A stretch of 64,000 nucleotides of DNA from Earliella scabrosa (GCA_022605405.1 JABYQQ010000005.1:1426001-1490000); one strand, 5' to 3'; shown: positions 32,737 to 45,639, counted from the first letter of the stretch. A program made the numbers and translations. The notes: a model not told the origin generated them from the sequence alone.

Positions 32737-34633
32737 GGCTCTGTCCAGCAGCGACGAAATGACCTTTCGTCGTGGGTCCGAGAAGCACGGACTTGTGACT
32801 GATGAGTGACTGATTGCCTACGTGCGTGATGATCTGTGACAGCGCTGGCGTCTACATACAGCGCCATCCGCAACGGCTGAGGAAGAGTTGATTAGTACTT
32901 AGTAGCCTTCCAGACGTCCGTTTATGCGGGAAAATTTCACATCCAATAGTTAGAAGTGCACCTTGCAGTGAGTATGGCAGGCACTGCAACGTCAAATATC
33001 TACACTGTTCTCATCGGAGGCTTTCCGAGTCACCGGCACTAGAACGCACTCGGATAAGCCTCAAGTTATACCTGCCAAAAAAGACTTCGGATTACTTTCA
33101 AGTAAAAACAATCAGGCTTGTCTAGTAAGTAGACTCTAGAGCGGATCTTATCGAGCAGTTTCTAGTATCACGGCCGGGTGAAGCAGAACTATGACAGAAT
33201 TTTGATCAAAAAAGATCCGGCCGCTGTCCGCCCCGGCTCTATCCGACCACGAGCGGCACTCTGGTGTAATTCGAGGCCAGAATTCTGCCAGAGTTCTGAG
33301 ATGGACCTTCCGGCAGACATCAGACACATGATCTCATACGTAACGCTGGCAGGAATAAGTCAGAAATGTGGCTACAAACCTCCACAATACAGGTCAATAA
33401 TTCGAATCGGAATCCAAGTGTAGATATCGTAGCATGCTGTAGTCAAATCTCGTCAGAGCTCTGCACGGCGCTTGAATGTTCTGGCATGATTCTGCTAGTG
33501 AATACCTGGTGGGACACTTCCATTCAATAGCACGAGGAGCACAGAGTATTGGAGTAGAGCTACCTACTTGTGTTATGCTCATCTTCCTCAGTATGCGGTT
33601 TAGGGAGGTGGGCGCTACAACTGGTGTGCGTGAAATTGCTAAGTCCTTTATTTGTATATGTTTGCCGCTCACAGGGTTGATGAGCTGACGCCTCGAAGTG
33701 TCTTCTCCCAGGTCCTCTCCCTCCTTCCCCTTCTCTTCCCTTCTCTCGTTCAGCGTTCAGCGCTGGCGACTGAGCTGCTGTCCTCCTCATCCACCTACAT
33801 CCCCAAACCGAGCCTAGCCGCAAAGGTTATTCCTCCTGCTCGTCATGTCACCAAGTCTAACGTTCTCGAGGACGACTCCAACGGCGCCGCTGTCACCAGT
33901 ATCAACCAGGCTTGAGGAGAAAGGTGAGTCTCTGAGACTCATTAAGTGTCATGCCTTGTCTCTCATCTTCTTGTCATTATCCCCGTCAGATCATCAGTTG
34001 GTTTGGTGAGTCCGAAGTCTATCTACTGCCCTCCCTCAACCAGGGCGCCCTTTACCGACGTAGTTCGTGTAATTAGTACCCACTCCTTCACACGCTGTAT
34101 TATAGTTTCAGTTCCGCTGACTGTTTGACTACTTGGCTCTATTCAATGTTATTATGCACCGTTGATGCACTTCGGTGTTGCCCGGGACCCTGGGTGTTGC
34201 CACCATATGAGCAACTCTCGATCTGAGTTGTGTGTGCATTCCGAGTGATTTAGAATGTACGGTTGCTATCTACAATGTGTCAGGACTCTAACCTGAATCT
34301 GAAAGATATCATGGTGAACTCAAGAATCCGAATCCTGTCCGTGCTCCAGAAACCAGAATTCTGCTAGAGAAAGCGTAGCAATGACCGCCCAAAATTCGGT
34401 TCGAGCTCCCCCAGATGTCGAGCGCTCAAAACTCGAGTAGAGATCCAACTCGCCCGGGCGTGTAGGTTATGGTTGGAAAGGATGTGCGCACTGCGCAGTC
34501 GTGTAAGTACGGGCGTCTCACTGTCACTCCGGAAGCTCCGGCAACAATGCCCGAGTCACGCACCTCAGTGAAGCGCTGATCGATTGGATCGGGAGCACGA
34601 CGAAATGTCATTTCGTCGCTGCTGGACAGAGCC
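32737..34633. mobile_element. Non-autonomous PIF/Harbinger-like DNA transposon, 1.9 kb
   Basis: The ends are inverted copies. Left 32737-32774 and right 34596-34633 both read inward GGCTCTGTCCAGCAGCGACG then AAATGAC-N-TTTCGTCGTG, 37 of 38 bases identical. The element is flanked by the 3-bp direct repeat TTA (32734-32736 and 34634-34636). A 3-bp TTA/TWA target duplication and a GG-starting TIR are the hallmarks of PIF/Harbinger. Each TIR contains its own CGACGAAA/TTTCGTCG hairpin. No transposase (DDE nuclease or MYB partner) ORF was found inside, so it needs a helper element elsewhere. Near-identical TIRs suggest fairly recent insertion. A CT-rich, splice-like internal segment lies at 33690-33930. 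Confidence 0.82.
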
Positions 34634-34636
34634 TTA

Positions 34637-35408
34637 GAGCTCGTCCTTCCAGCTTCCATCTTCGCCACCGTCAGATGTGGGCCGCACCGTCCACCATCCC
34701 CCTCGCTGCCCGCGGAGGTTCAACCACCCAGCTCGGCGCAGAAGTATCGTGTTTTGGAAGCACCGCTGCCCAGTCGTCATGTTTGTACACAAGTACGCTA
34801 GACTACGTACTCGATCGGAGGAATAGGACGGGACGGATAGCGATATATCATCGTGTATGGATATATGTTCTAAGTAGGCGTGAGTAGGCTAGTAAGCGGC
34901 TCCGTATGATACAGCATATCAATGACAGCGGAAAAGCTATGGAGAAGGAGAGAGGCGCGTCGGGCGGCCACACGTCCGCGGCCGAGGGGAAGAGGAGGGC
35001 GTAGCTATTCGTGATAGATGGAGAGGGGAGCGGAACAGGCATGCGTAGCAAGACGTGAATGATGCCGAATACACAGTGCATAACGGATTGCGAGGTATAT
35101 GGGAGGATGCAGACCAGAGCGAAGAAAAAAATATGATGCCAGTAGCACTTCACGACCACGACGACCCCAGAGCAGGCCCCATATTAACCAAGACAAGCAT
35201 TTCCGAACGCCGCGGAAAAAAACCGACAGAAACAGAGATACCCAGACACAACACTGTACCCAGCAAACCGTCCGTCCAGCAACAAGGCACAAGCGGCATA
35301 CAGCCAACGTCAGAAGAATTTGCGAAGATACCCGGCGACCCTTGGTAGGAAAGGTATCACGAATGGGAGTGCAAACCATGCAAACAGCCCAAAGGTCGCC
35401 CCGCACCG
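34637..35408. other. Intergenic, downstream of SSK1
   Basis: No gene supported. A plus-strand ORF at 35099-35668 overlaps the last exon of SSK1 and is compositional. Confidence 0.5.
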
Positions 35409-38400
35409 TCATTGCGGATCGGCCGGCGGAGGTCGACCGTTATCATCGACAGCAGGCGTGGGCTCCTCGGGTGGTGCGGCACGGTCTGTCCTCTCCGGTG
35501 GATCATCAGGGACCGTCGCGGAAGTCTCAGGCTCCACTGGTGCATCCGATTCCTTCCCAGCAGCAGGCGTGTCAGCTGACGTTGCCGAGGGAGACGGCTC
35601 TTCTGCCGCAGACACCTCCCCTCCAGCTCGAGCTGAACGTGGACGATCAGCGATTAGTCCAGCGATGACAGGATGAACAACGTACGCATGTCCTGAACCT
35701 GCTCCGACGACAGCACCTCGGGGATCGTGTCACATCGGCGAGCGGGACCTGTCGTGCTCCATGCGTGAGGGCGCTATCAAGATGGCAGGCCGGTGGCACT
35801 CACCTGGCGCGTCGGCGTTAGGCTTTGCGGACGACTCTGCAGGTGCGGAGTCAGACGGAGGGCTTGGCGCGGCACTTTTGTCCGCCTTGGACAGAGACGC
35901 GGCAGCAGCCATCGCGGCGTCCAAAGATACCGCCTTCCGCGAGTGGGACGAAGATCGACTCCGCGGCGCGACAGGCGTGGACCGTCCTTCCGGCACATGA
36001 AGCTTGCTTGCCACATCTCGCGCCTGCGCCGCCTGTCCGGTGGTGATGCTCCTGACCACTTCCGGACGGATGTCTGCCCACATCTGTAACGCCTTGATGG
36101 ATCCCCACTCGATGATCTTGTTGTTCAGCCAATGCAAGGAGACCGGTTTGGTGAGGAAGTCGTTGCAGCCAGCAGCGAGAGCAGCCACACGATCGCTTTG
36201 CAGTGACGATGCGGTCAAAGCGACAATGATGACCGAGGAGCGATACGATGGAGTCGAGACGGACCGGGTCTCTGAGCTGGTCGAGGCTTCAGAGGGAGTC
36301 TGCTGACCTTCGGACTGAGGGGTAGATGGGAAACCCCCGACGCCGTTAGACTTCTCTAATCTCCGTATCTCCTTGGTAGCCTGTATGCCGTCCATGACAG
36401 GCATCTGGATGTCCATCTGTTCGCGGATGTAGATATATCAGCCGATCAAGGGCATAATGCAATTAAAAGACATACAAGGATGAGATGGAAACCACCTGAT
36501 CGCCACTTCTGTACCGCTTCCTCCCCGTTCTTCGCGACGTCGTACTTTATCTTTTTCTTCTTCATGAACGTGGATAAGATAGTCTGGTTGATGGGGTTGT
36601 CTTTGAGCAGCGGGTGAGTTTTAAGTTGACTCATAGACATCATCTCAAACGTAACAACGCACCGTCCACGATGAGCACACTGATGGGAGGTACAATAGTA
36701 GTCTCTCCGCCGCGCGTCCCTTTCTTAGGAATTGCAGCGGGAGCGGACGCCGAGCTCTCCGGGTTGGGACGTTTTGCCGGTCGACGAGTCACCGTAGCTC
36801 CGCCGGGTGATCGTGTCTGCGGCGAGAGCGGTGGGCTGAATCGTGGGTCATGGCTGGTCCTCCTAACGAACTTGGGGGCACCAGTGACGGTAGGTACTCC
36901 GGTGGGTGACGGAACGGCCGTGTCTGGCTCGTCCGAGATAGACTCTGAGATCGAGGACTGACGACCTTTGTTCTTCGAAGGCGCTGGAGTACCAACCTCG
37001 AAGACGACTTCCGTAGGTATCAATTCTGATCCTTGTGGAGGTCGGGGACTGCGACCAACCGCCTCTACGGGACCGAACGTGAGACCCCTTCTCGGATCGT
37101 CGCCATCGGACGGACGACGATGTGACGCGCCTCGGGTGCGGCCAAACGAATGGTCCGTTCCGGGGTGCATGGGACCTCGTTCCGTGTGCGGACTTCCCTT
37201 GCCCTTGGGTTTTGGATGAAAGAAGATACCTGCAGGCTGACCGTCGGGGCTTTGAATGACAAGCCCAGATGAAGGGGACGTCCCCAGTTTGGAGACGGCA
37301 TCGGAAAAGTACTCCATGTTCTCTGTCGTTCCCAGCGGAGAAGACGGCGCAACGCTGAGACTGTCCGCGCCCTCCTTGGGAGACCTAGTCGAGCGATCGG
37401 AGCTTGTCCGGAAACTACCCGCAGATCGTCCGCCAGGTGACCGTTGCGCTCCAGTGGCAAAGAGAGGGGACATCGGGTGGAAGCTCGGGCTAACGGGTGA
37501 GGTAGCAATAGGGGAAAAGAATGGGTCGACGATAGGCTTGGTGACCGCGGTGTGCAAGGCTGTCAATATTCGACGAGGACCAGCAGGTTTGGGAACGACA
37601 ATGACTTCCGGCAGCCGCGTCCACGAGTTGCCCGGTATGATCATCGACTGTATCGCGTCCTTCACCAACTTGAAGTTAGCCAGCGAGGTGAAATGTACGA
37701 TAACGACCTGCGGAGCAAGTTGCGCGTGTTGCGCCGTGAGACCCATGACTCGCGCGACTTGAGGCGAAGAGCGTGGCCTGTGGTTACTTGCTAGAGAGGG
37801 GCGCTTGCGACCATGGAGGTTCAGAGGATATGCTTGTTCAGCGCGGATCTTTTGCAACCTTGAGCGTAGTGCGGACACGTCGTCATCGATGAGGATGAAC
37901 GGTTCAGCTGCACCCGGCGAGCCAGCGGGGGCCGGAGGTGCGGAACCTGGGTCAGAGACAGCAGCAGGTAGGACACCATCCCGCATCGCCGTCGTAGAGT
38001 CGCTATCCATGGCTTTCTCGCCCAATTCGTGAGCGTCGTCTGCATCCGGCTCTGTGGACACATGACTGACATCCATGCCCCATGCGGTGAGGTAGCTCGT
38101 CAGATGTTGAGCGAAGGAACCCTTGGAATGAGCGACAAGTGTGACCTTCCGACCCTTGAGTGACTCGGCGAACTGAGTCAACTGCTCGAGTGTAGGTTCA
38201 TGCGCTATTCGTAGCTCTGCAGGGTACCCCAGGTATGCCGCATCCTCAGGAGAGAGATTCACGGCGGGATCGACTACGGATGGGGCGCCACGATCCAATG
38301 TGGACGAAAGGACGCAACACCGCCCTACAAACGTGCCTTTAGCCGCCACGTCAGGATCGAGTTGCGCGTCAACATGTTGCAGAAGGCGACGCAAGATCAG

Positions 38401-39659
38401 CGTCTTGAATGAGGGATGGTTGCGGGACGGGAGAGGAGGCGAGGGGCTCAGCTCTGTGGGCTCATCGGAGTCTGCGACAGAGGCTAGCCCACTCGGTGCT
38501 TCCTGCGTGCCGAACCTGTGCGCGATGTGGAAACTGCAACGGAGCGGCTCTTCGCTGTCAAACATGGGAGAGCCAGACCTGGGCGCAGACCCCGGAGAAG
38601 GAGAGCGATGCGGTCCCTTCGCGCTCTCGATGAAAAGGCCGATCTCGATGCTGTCGCCGTGTTTTGCGACGCTGATGATTTGGCGGAGGATCTGAATCGA
38701 AATCAGCACACCGTCAATGTCTTTCAAGCTAGAACATTACTCACATGGGAAAGGGTATATGATAGGCCGCTTTCGTCACCCTTCACAGCAACGTGTCGCA
38801 TGCCGAGGTCGTCGTGGAAGAGGACGAGGTCTACACCCGCTTGCGCCGCTACCCCGCTTAAGGCATCTCCGACGCTCTGCAGCATCTCACCGACGTCAAA
38901 GTCGACATAGGTGCTCGTACCTGACTCGGACCTAGATCGCGTCGGAACGGTCGAAGAAGCAGTGGGAGGGGCGTCAAGGCTGAATGTGGTCATATTGGCG
39001 GACATGTAGTTGAGGTTCTTCATAGACGTGAACATGGCCGAGACCGAGGGTGTGGGGATAGACAGTGAGCACGCGGAGAATTGCTCCTTGGCCGGGTCCA
39101 GGACCTGCGGGGGAGAGAGCTGCAATAGGGTTTGAATAACCATCTGCACGGAGTCGGCTAGCTCGAGGGAGAGCTCCTGCAGGTGTACGGGCTCCTCGGA
39201 GGGTCCAGCCATGGGAGAAGCATCGGAGGAAGAGGCAACCCTCCGGGGGTTCTGAAAGGGCCCGAGTTGGGAAGGGAGGGGCATGGAGAAGGCTCTTGAG
39301 ATTCGTGGTACGGAGGGCGGGTTTCCTACCTGCTCCATAGGATCCCGGTCAGAATGCATGTGGTTGGTCGGGGTGACAAACTCCGAGTCGTCGCTCTCCT
39401 CTGTACGCGTCGGCCGTCTCTCCTGCGCACTGGGCTCATCCTCCGAGATGTCCGTCTCGCCCTCTGAGGAGCTGAGCGAGACTCCCGCGGGACGCTCTGC
39501 GGGAGCAGATATCGGCGGCGGAGGCTCTGCGGGCCAGGCGATCCCGAACCTGTTTGTAGACGGTAGCTCCACCATGACAGCCTCCGCGCCCTCCTCGTCT
39601 CCTGCTTGGCCCGCGACGATTGCCGGGAGGCGGACAGAAGGTAACCTTGCTCCAGACAT
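35409..39659 (-). CDS. ssk1: SSK1-type response regulator of the HOG stress pathway
   Basis: Six exons: 38745-39659, 36663-38691, 36476-36600, 35804-36416, 35686-35748 and 35409-35632, 1322 aa. The receiver domain is assembled across three exons: SVLIVDD then NPINQTIL, YDVAKNGEEAVQKW, HLILMDIQMPVMDGIQATKEIR with phospho-acceptor D1025, IIVALTAS and FLTKPVSLHWL, the signature of fungal Ssk1. A Ser-rich insertion of about 40 residues (GVGGFPST to SYRSS) sits inside the receiver domain. In the phosphorelay, unphosphorylated Ssk1 activates the Ssk2/22 MAPKKK and Hog1. The long N-terminus (about 980 residues) is Ser/Pro-rich with two folded-looking blocks (LELADSVQMVIQTLL, and AQAGVDLVLFHDDLGMRHV to SHILRQIISVAKHGDSIEIGL). 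The C-terminal tail after DTIPEVLSSEQVQDM is acidic and Pro/Glu-rich. Confidence 0.93.
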
Positions 39660-40381
39660 TGTGTATGGCGAGGAAGGCGAACCCGTCCAGCAAGCAAGCT
39701 CCTGAGAGAGACGAAAGAAACGGCCGTCAGAGAGCAGAGACGAGGAGTCGGCGGAGAGAAGAAAGAAGGGGGCGGGGAGGGGCTGCTGGCGACGAGGCCG
39801 CAGGATATGAGCGGGGACCTGGCGGCAGAGAGAACAGGACTCGAGACCGTGACCGTGCGGAGGAGTGAGAGAGCGTCACAAACAGAGCACAACACCGCGG
39901 TCGCTTGCAGGGGTGGCGCACCGATCTCGACTCGAGCTCCAGCTGTCCGCTCGTCCAGTGCGGCCCCTCGAATGTCTCCACGAACACAAGTCTCCGTCAG
40001 GAACAACACGCACCGGCCGCCTCTGCACCGTCCGCTCACGGTTGATTGATTCATCGAGGGGGACTCGCCCCGGTCTCTCGGCTACTCGCTGTATATATAA
40101 ATCTGAATCTCTTCCTATCCCATGAGAACTCCACTCGAAGCCTCCTGCACCGGATCGTCGCAACCAACGCGTCGGGCCACCACGCGCGCACGGAGATTGC
40201 GTCGGGTGCAGAAGGACACCCTCAACATGCGGACTGTACAAATAGATATGAGCAGGGGCACGGAATCCAGACTCAGTGCTGTGCGCCAACAACACGAGGT
40301 GGGGGGTCGGAGGGGTACGAAAGCCGATAACGACACCGAACAGCGCACGTACATACATCACGTCCGAACTATTACAAGATC
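39660..40381. other. Intergenic, SSK1 5' region and SERRATE 3' region
   Basis: The part next to SSK1 is CT-rich on the gene strand and may include a 5'-UTR intron (CTCTCAG about 30 bp before the ATG). No coding feature was found. Confidence 0.45.
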
Positions 40382-43300
40382 CTAGTAAGTCAACTCGACA
40401 TCGCCTTCAGCGACTCGGTCCACGTCCACGTAGCTAACCTTCTTCCCTGCTTGCGCCCTAGGATCTTCCTTTGCATCAGGTGGGGCAGGAGGAGTGGGTC
40501 CATTGGCGCCTCCGCGTCCGCGTCGAGGAGCCGGGGCCGAATCCAGAGATACTGCGGGCTTCGCAGGAAGACCCGCAGAAGCCGGCACACTGGGTATCTC
40601 ACTCGCCTGATCGAATCCAGGCGCAGCGACACCACTAATACGGTCACTGAGCCGTCGCGGGACGACGCCTTCGTCTCGACGGCCGGGAGGAGGGGCGATT
40701 GCGCCGTATGGGTATGCGTAAGGATCCCAAAGACCGGGATATGGCGGATATCCACCTGCACCATAATGGTGGTATGGCGGAGGCGGACGAGGGACCTCGA
40801 CCGGGTAAGCTGACGCCTGCAAACCGTACGCTTGAGGCGGGGGTGGCTGGCTGGAACCGACTGTTTGGGGAGGGTGCGTGAAAGGCTGGATCCGATGGGG
40901 ATCCAATGCAAAGTTGTTGAAGTAAGGAATCTGCGAACGGTCATTTAGCATGCATGTGCGCTAGGTGAGTCGGTGCATTCATACCTCTTCGAGATGTTTG
41001 ACAAGGTCGGGGTGCTTGTTGGCGATGTGCTTCTCCACGAACGATGTAGCCTTGAAGAGTTTCTGACATGTCTTACACCGGAACTTGCCCTCGTCCTCCT
41101 GCTTGATGTACGTCTCGCAGGCTCGGGACAACTCCCTGGAAGAAACGTGAGTAGGCAGTCACCAACACGAGCTGCAACATACTCTTCGTAGCTCTTCCCG
41201 CCATAATCCCGAGGGTCCACGCCGTTGCGATCGATGAGCAACGCAATCTTAGAGTCGAGCCACTCAAGCCAGCGTTCGTCTCCATACAGATGTCAGCTGC
41301 GAGTATCTGAGATTCGACGGACAGCCTACCATTTCGTTTCCAGTCCCTATTTTCGGCCTTGTCCTTGGGGCTCACGTCCTTCTCCTTCACAGCATCTGCT
41401 CCCTCCTCGTCTTTAACGTCCTTGTCAACCTTCGACGCTTCCGCAGCCTGCACCTCCTGCAGCAACATCTTCGAGAGTGGCTTTCTAATGTGCTTTATAC
41501 ACTTCCGCTGCAATTCCTCAAGATGGTCTGTTACGACAGCGCAGTAGTAGCACGTGTTGAAAGCGGCTCGAAGATAGGCCAGGTACAGATCCAAAGCTAT
41601 CACCGTCTACGAACAACGTGGTCAGTTGGAACAAGTATGACAGAAACAGTTAGACGTACCCTCTTCGCTTCCAATGCCTTCTCGTCGCTGGTGTCCACCG
41701 CACCCTGTTCTTGGAGATCAGCCATGACCTTCTCGATGCGTCTCTCGACAGCTTCGCTACCCATCTCCCGGGGCTCAGGATCTTCTTCCGCCTCAGTGGT
41801 AGCTTCTCGCATGGGAGCGTCTTCGTTTAGCGGTTCCGACTTCACGCCGTTCGCACCGGTGGACGCGTCCCCGTTCTGAGACTTCTCGTCGACCTTGGCC
41901 CTTCGGAGGTTCATGTACTCCTCCTCCAAAAGAGCGGCAAGCTTCTTGGCGTTCTCGAGGTCCTTCACCAGCCGGTCTGGCTTGCTCGCAACCTCGGGCG
42001 TGTGGCGCACACGAGTTACGAAGGGTTTAGTGATATGCGCGACATGTAATTTGAAGCCCTCGATCTGCGCGGCATGGTTAGCAACTCTGCGCCTCATCAT
42101 CGGTCATGGACTCGCCTTCTTCTCTGAGAGCTCGGCCATGATGCTTGGCATGTCGGCGTCATCGTTGAACTTGATCCAACCTGCACGGTAGTAGTTGCGC
42201 TTCTGTAGAGGATCGCCGAGCGCCACATAGATGAAGCCAGGGAGCTTGCTGATGGACTGTGCTCGATGTTAGCGAAGTCCTACAATAAGAGCGGTGAAGG
42301 CAACTGACTTCCTCGAGCTTTGCACGTCCAATGTCCGGAGGAATGGTACGAATCATCACTTGGTTACCTTCGGGAGGTACAGCAATCTCCTCGCCGCGGT
42401 TTGCGCCACGCTTGTTCTTATCCAACGAGGGTCGGTTGGTGTCGTCACCTCCAGCATCCTCCTCGGCCTCAACGTTGAATTGCATATCATCATCCGTGGG
42501 GGCAGAAGGTTTGGTATCCTCCGTCGAGGCGCTGGCGTCTCCACCAGGGCCGTTGGCTGTTGTCGACTCGCCATTGACATTGTCCTTCGTAGGCGCGGTG
42601 CTTTCTGGTACAGGCTCGTTGAGATCTGGGTCGAACTTGCCGGATTCGAGATCCAATATAAACGCGTCCATCCGTCCCTTCCAACCACTCTTCCTCACAC
42701 GCGTGCGCATGTTCTGGAACTCGGGTGCTGGGTCGTACTTCTCCGCGAACCACGGCGACTTCCGATGATGATCGAACATGCGCTGAAGCTGTGGGGTGGG
42801 TGGACAGTTAGCAGTGGAGATGGAGGCGGCAAGTTACATGCACAAGAATGACACACCTGCTGAGCGGCGAACTCCTTTTTGTACTTCTCCCAACGACTCC
42901 GGATACCGTTACGGGGCTTGCTGCCGTCGCCGGCCTCTACCTCTGCAGCCTTGTCGGCATTGTCCTCCTCCATTGCTTGCTGGGGATAATAGTACCGAAA
43001 CCACTCCGCATACTGCTTCAGCGTTGCGGGGTAATCAAATGTATGCGGGTCTGGAGGCCCCCTCCGTCCCGTGCCATATGGTGGTGGCGGGTACGGCCCT
43101 CGGTCGTAACCGTAACCGCGGGAATGCGTGTCTTCAGGCAGCAAACTCAATACATGAGACTTCCCATAACCTGAACCTGAACGTACCATAGTCATCGCTG
43201 TAACGAGGCCTGGGCTCGTACCGATCCCGCTCCCAAGGAGACAATGAACGTCGGCGCTTGCGTCCAGCTACAAAGCCACGACAGCTCAACGTCATGCACG

Positions 43301-43573
43301 GCAACGAGAACGCAGTGGCGACTCACCTTCATCACCGGGCGGAGGACTACGACTCCTCCCACGCCTTGAGTACTCGTAGGCAGCCCTCTCCCGCTCGTAC
43401 GTAGCCCATGCCCTATCCCTATCGTATGCCTCCCAATCAGCGCGGTATGGGTCTTGAGGGTACGCCTGGTCAGGATAGGAAGACCGAGGAGGATAGGAGC
43501 CGCGGTAAGGAGACCGAGAACGCGAACGACCGCGAGGAGGAGGAGGAGGGTACGAAGCGTTCCAAGACGACAT
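40382..43573 (-). CDS. SERRATE/ARS2 zinc-finger protein
   Basis: Ten exons: 43327-43573, 43187-43267, 42857-43131, 42309-42788, 42116-42256, 41660-42064, 41330-41606, 41183-41279, 40985-41135 and 40382-40930, 900 aa. N-terminus Arg/Ser/Pro-rich (RSRSRSPYRGSYPP). The conserved order follows: HTFDYPATLKQYAEWFRYYYP, WEKYKKEFAAQQLQRMFDHH and WFAEKYDP; an RRM-like unit (MIRTIPPDIGRAKLEES to YYRAGWIKF); a helical part (LDLYLAYLRAAFNTCYYC); and the C2H2 finger FRCKTCQKLFKATSF with EKHIANKH. ARS2/SERRATE bridges the nuclear cap-binding complex to RNA processing and decay. The tail is Pro/Tyr-rich. The intron 42065-42115 starts with GC. Confidence 0.93.
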
Positions 43574-43901
43574 GGTGAGCGGAGAAAGAGAGCTGAGGAG
43601 AGACAGAAAAGAGAAACAGTTAAGCGAAGACGGTTCATGACGAGCTATAAGAGGGAGAGGCGAGCAGTGGGGAAGCACAGACCTCTTAGGATCGCGACAC
43701 AACAACGAGCACCGTGTTCTCGCTGCTCGCTGAGGCTAGCTCAGTGTGTTCGCGCTGTCTAACAGATGGGCGCCATCCCGCCACTGCCTACTCCTCACAT
43801 TCAAGCTCCGACTCAATGACTTGGTGCGGTACGGAAATGCCCTCACCAGGCATGGGAGAACAACATGGATCACATTCAGTACAAGGTTGGTACAATGGTC
43901 C
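43574..43901. other. Intergenic spacer, SERRATE promoter and ESF2 3' end
   Basis: No additional gene. CT-rich on the minus strand directly before the SERRATE start. Confidence 0.5.
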
Positions 43902-44961
43902 CTAAAATATGCTACCTAGCACAGAGTCCAACTGCGCCACTACATCCGGCTTCGGTTCGACTGGCCTAGGCTTCTTGCGCTTCTCCTTGGGACGTGCGTT
44001 GGACGGCGCATCCCCGTCCGAGTCGTCTGGCTTGGGGATCTTCGGTGGCCGTGTCTCTGTCTCCTCGACTTCAGGATCACCGCCCTCCGTCCCCTTGCGT
44101 TTCCGCCTAGCTCGCTTGTCCAGCACGCGAGCGAGTTCGACGTTCCGGAGGTAGTCTCGTTGCTCCTTCCTCGATTGGGAGAGTTCGACCCGAAGTTGTG
44201 CGGCATGTACAGCGGCTTCATGTGCTGTCGGGATGTAAGGAAGGACAAACAGACCATATGAACCATGAGTCTCACCGATCTGCTCCGTTAGCATATTCCA
44301 CTTGAACTTGGGGAGGTATTTCATCGTCCACACATCATCTCTCCATCGTGAACCTTTCTTCCCGCCGATGGGTTGGGCATTGAGCATCTCGGCAACGGAC
44401 CGAGCAACACGCTTGTCTTTGAATTCGACCCATCCCTCTGTATAATGCGCCTTCTTTGTAGACGTGTATTTTCGACGAAGGTATGCACGCTTGGCGTCTG
44501 GACAGAGGTCATGCATGAGCGCAACCTAGATCTACCGCGAACATTGCGGACATACCTTCCTGTTGCAGATACACCCTCCCGACCTCCCCATACGCGCTCA
44601 TCAGATGCCGCACCTTGGTGGGACGCATGCCAGGAGGTATCCGCGAGATGTACACCACTCCGGCCCTTTCCTGCGCGGCCTTGAACGCAGCCAGTGCCTC
44701 CGGTGTCAACGGCTTGACCACCTTCTGTGAAGGTCCAGCAAAGCCGCTAGGGTCCATTCCTTCACCTACGCCTGTCGCTCCGTCGTGTGCGTCCTCCTCG
44801 TCCTCCGACCCAGATCCCTCGCCTGACTCCTCCTCGCTACGTAGCTCACCGTGCGATTCATCGTCTTCGTCATGTGAGTGAGGGCCTCGTGACATGTGGC
44901 CATGTCCTTGAGCATATTCAGGATTTGCGAGGGCAGCAAAGCGAGGGTCTGGAGGAGACAT
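43902..44961 (-). CDS. esf2: ESF2/ABT1-family pre-rRNA processing protein
   Basis: Three exons: 44556-44961, 44276-44497 and 43902-44224, 316 aa. The order is an acidic N-terminus ([20 protein letters not shown]), an RRM-like domain starting [35 protein letters not shown], the family-typical [19 protein letters not shown] and [22 protein letters not shown], then a basic, charged tail ([24 protein letters not shown]). Esf2/ABT1 works in the small-subunit processome and activates the Dbp8 helicase in the nucleolus. The second intron (44225-44275, 51 bp) is a multiple of three without a stop, so its retention would still give a protein. Confidence 0.93.
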
Positions 44962-45639
44962 GTCGGGAACTCAAGAAAGATCGGAGGAATGCAACGGCAA
45001 CAAAATCTATGATCTAAGTGGCTGTGTATCGCTATTAGACGCCAGCGAGTGCGTCTCATCGACGGCGTCTCTAGTTGTGCGGCGAGACTCGAGCACCCCT
45101 TCTAAGTACTTATTGGTGTGAGCTACATAGAAAGATACGGAGGAACTCTCTATGACGCAAATGTCGCTGAGAAAATCCCATATCTAGCAAGCGCGTCTGA
45201 TGGTGCGAGTCACCCTTACCCAATGCCACTTTGAGCTAGCTGACTCTTTTGCTGCGGCCCGGTTTGTCTTGAGCATACCGAATACACGACCCGGGACACA
45301 CCTACAGGGTGGTTCATTCAGGAGGGGCCGGAGTAAGCAGTATGGAAGAGAACGGCCTGTGGACAAGGACAAGGCGATAGTAGTGAGAGGTGACGAGACT
45401 ATGGACGGCCAATCTAATAGGGTACACGCGATAGCATCATGGTCAAGATTCTACCCCAGTTACAGAACTTGGTTCAAGCAAACGTCGCCCATCACTAGTC
45501 ACTGCCAGGGGCCGTGATACTTGACAATCGCAGCGTATCATTCAATCTCATTGGCTGCTATACCCGTAGACTTATACGTATGCTGTAGTATTTCTGGCGA
45601 CCACTACTGGAGTATAACCTCATGACTAGTACAGACTTG
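44962..45639. other. Intergenic spacer
   Basis: No coding or RNA feature supported; separates ESF2 (start at 44961) from the 3' end of the coiled-coil gene, both on minus. Confidence 0.5.

Noticed and set aside
35099..35668. 189-codon plus-strand ORF downstream of SSK1
   Set aside because: Overlaps the last SSK1 exon antisense and has no recognisable motifs; the minus-strand exon fits the spliced SSK1 frame.
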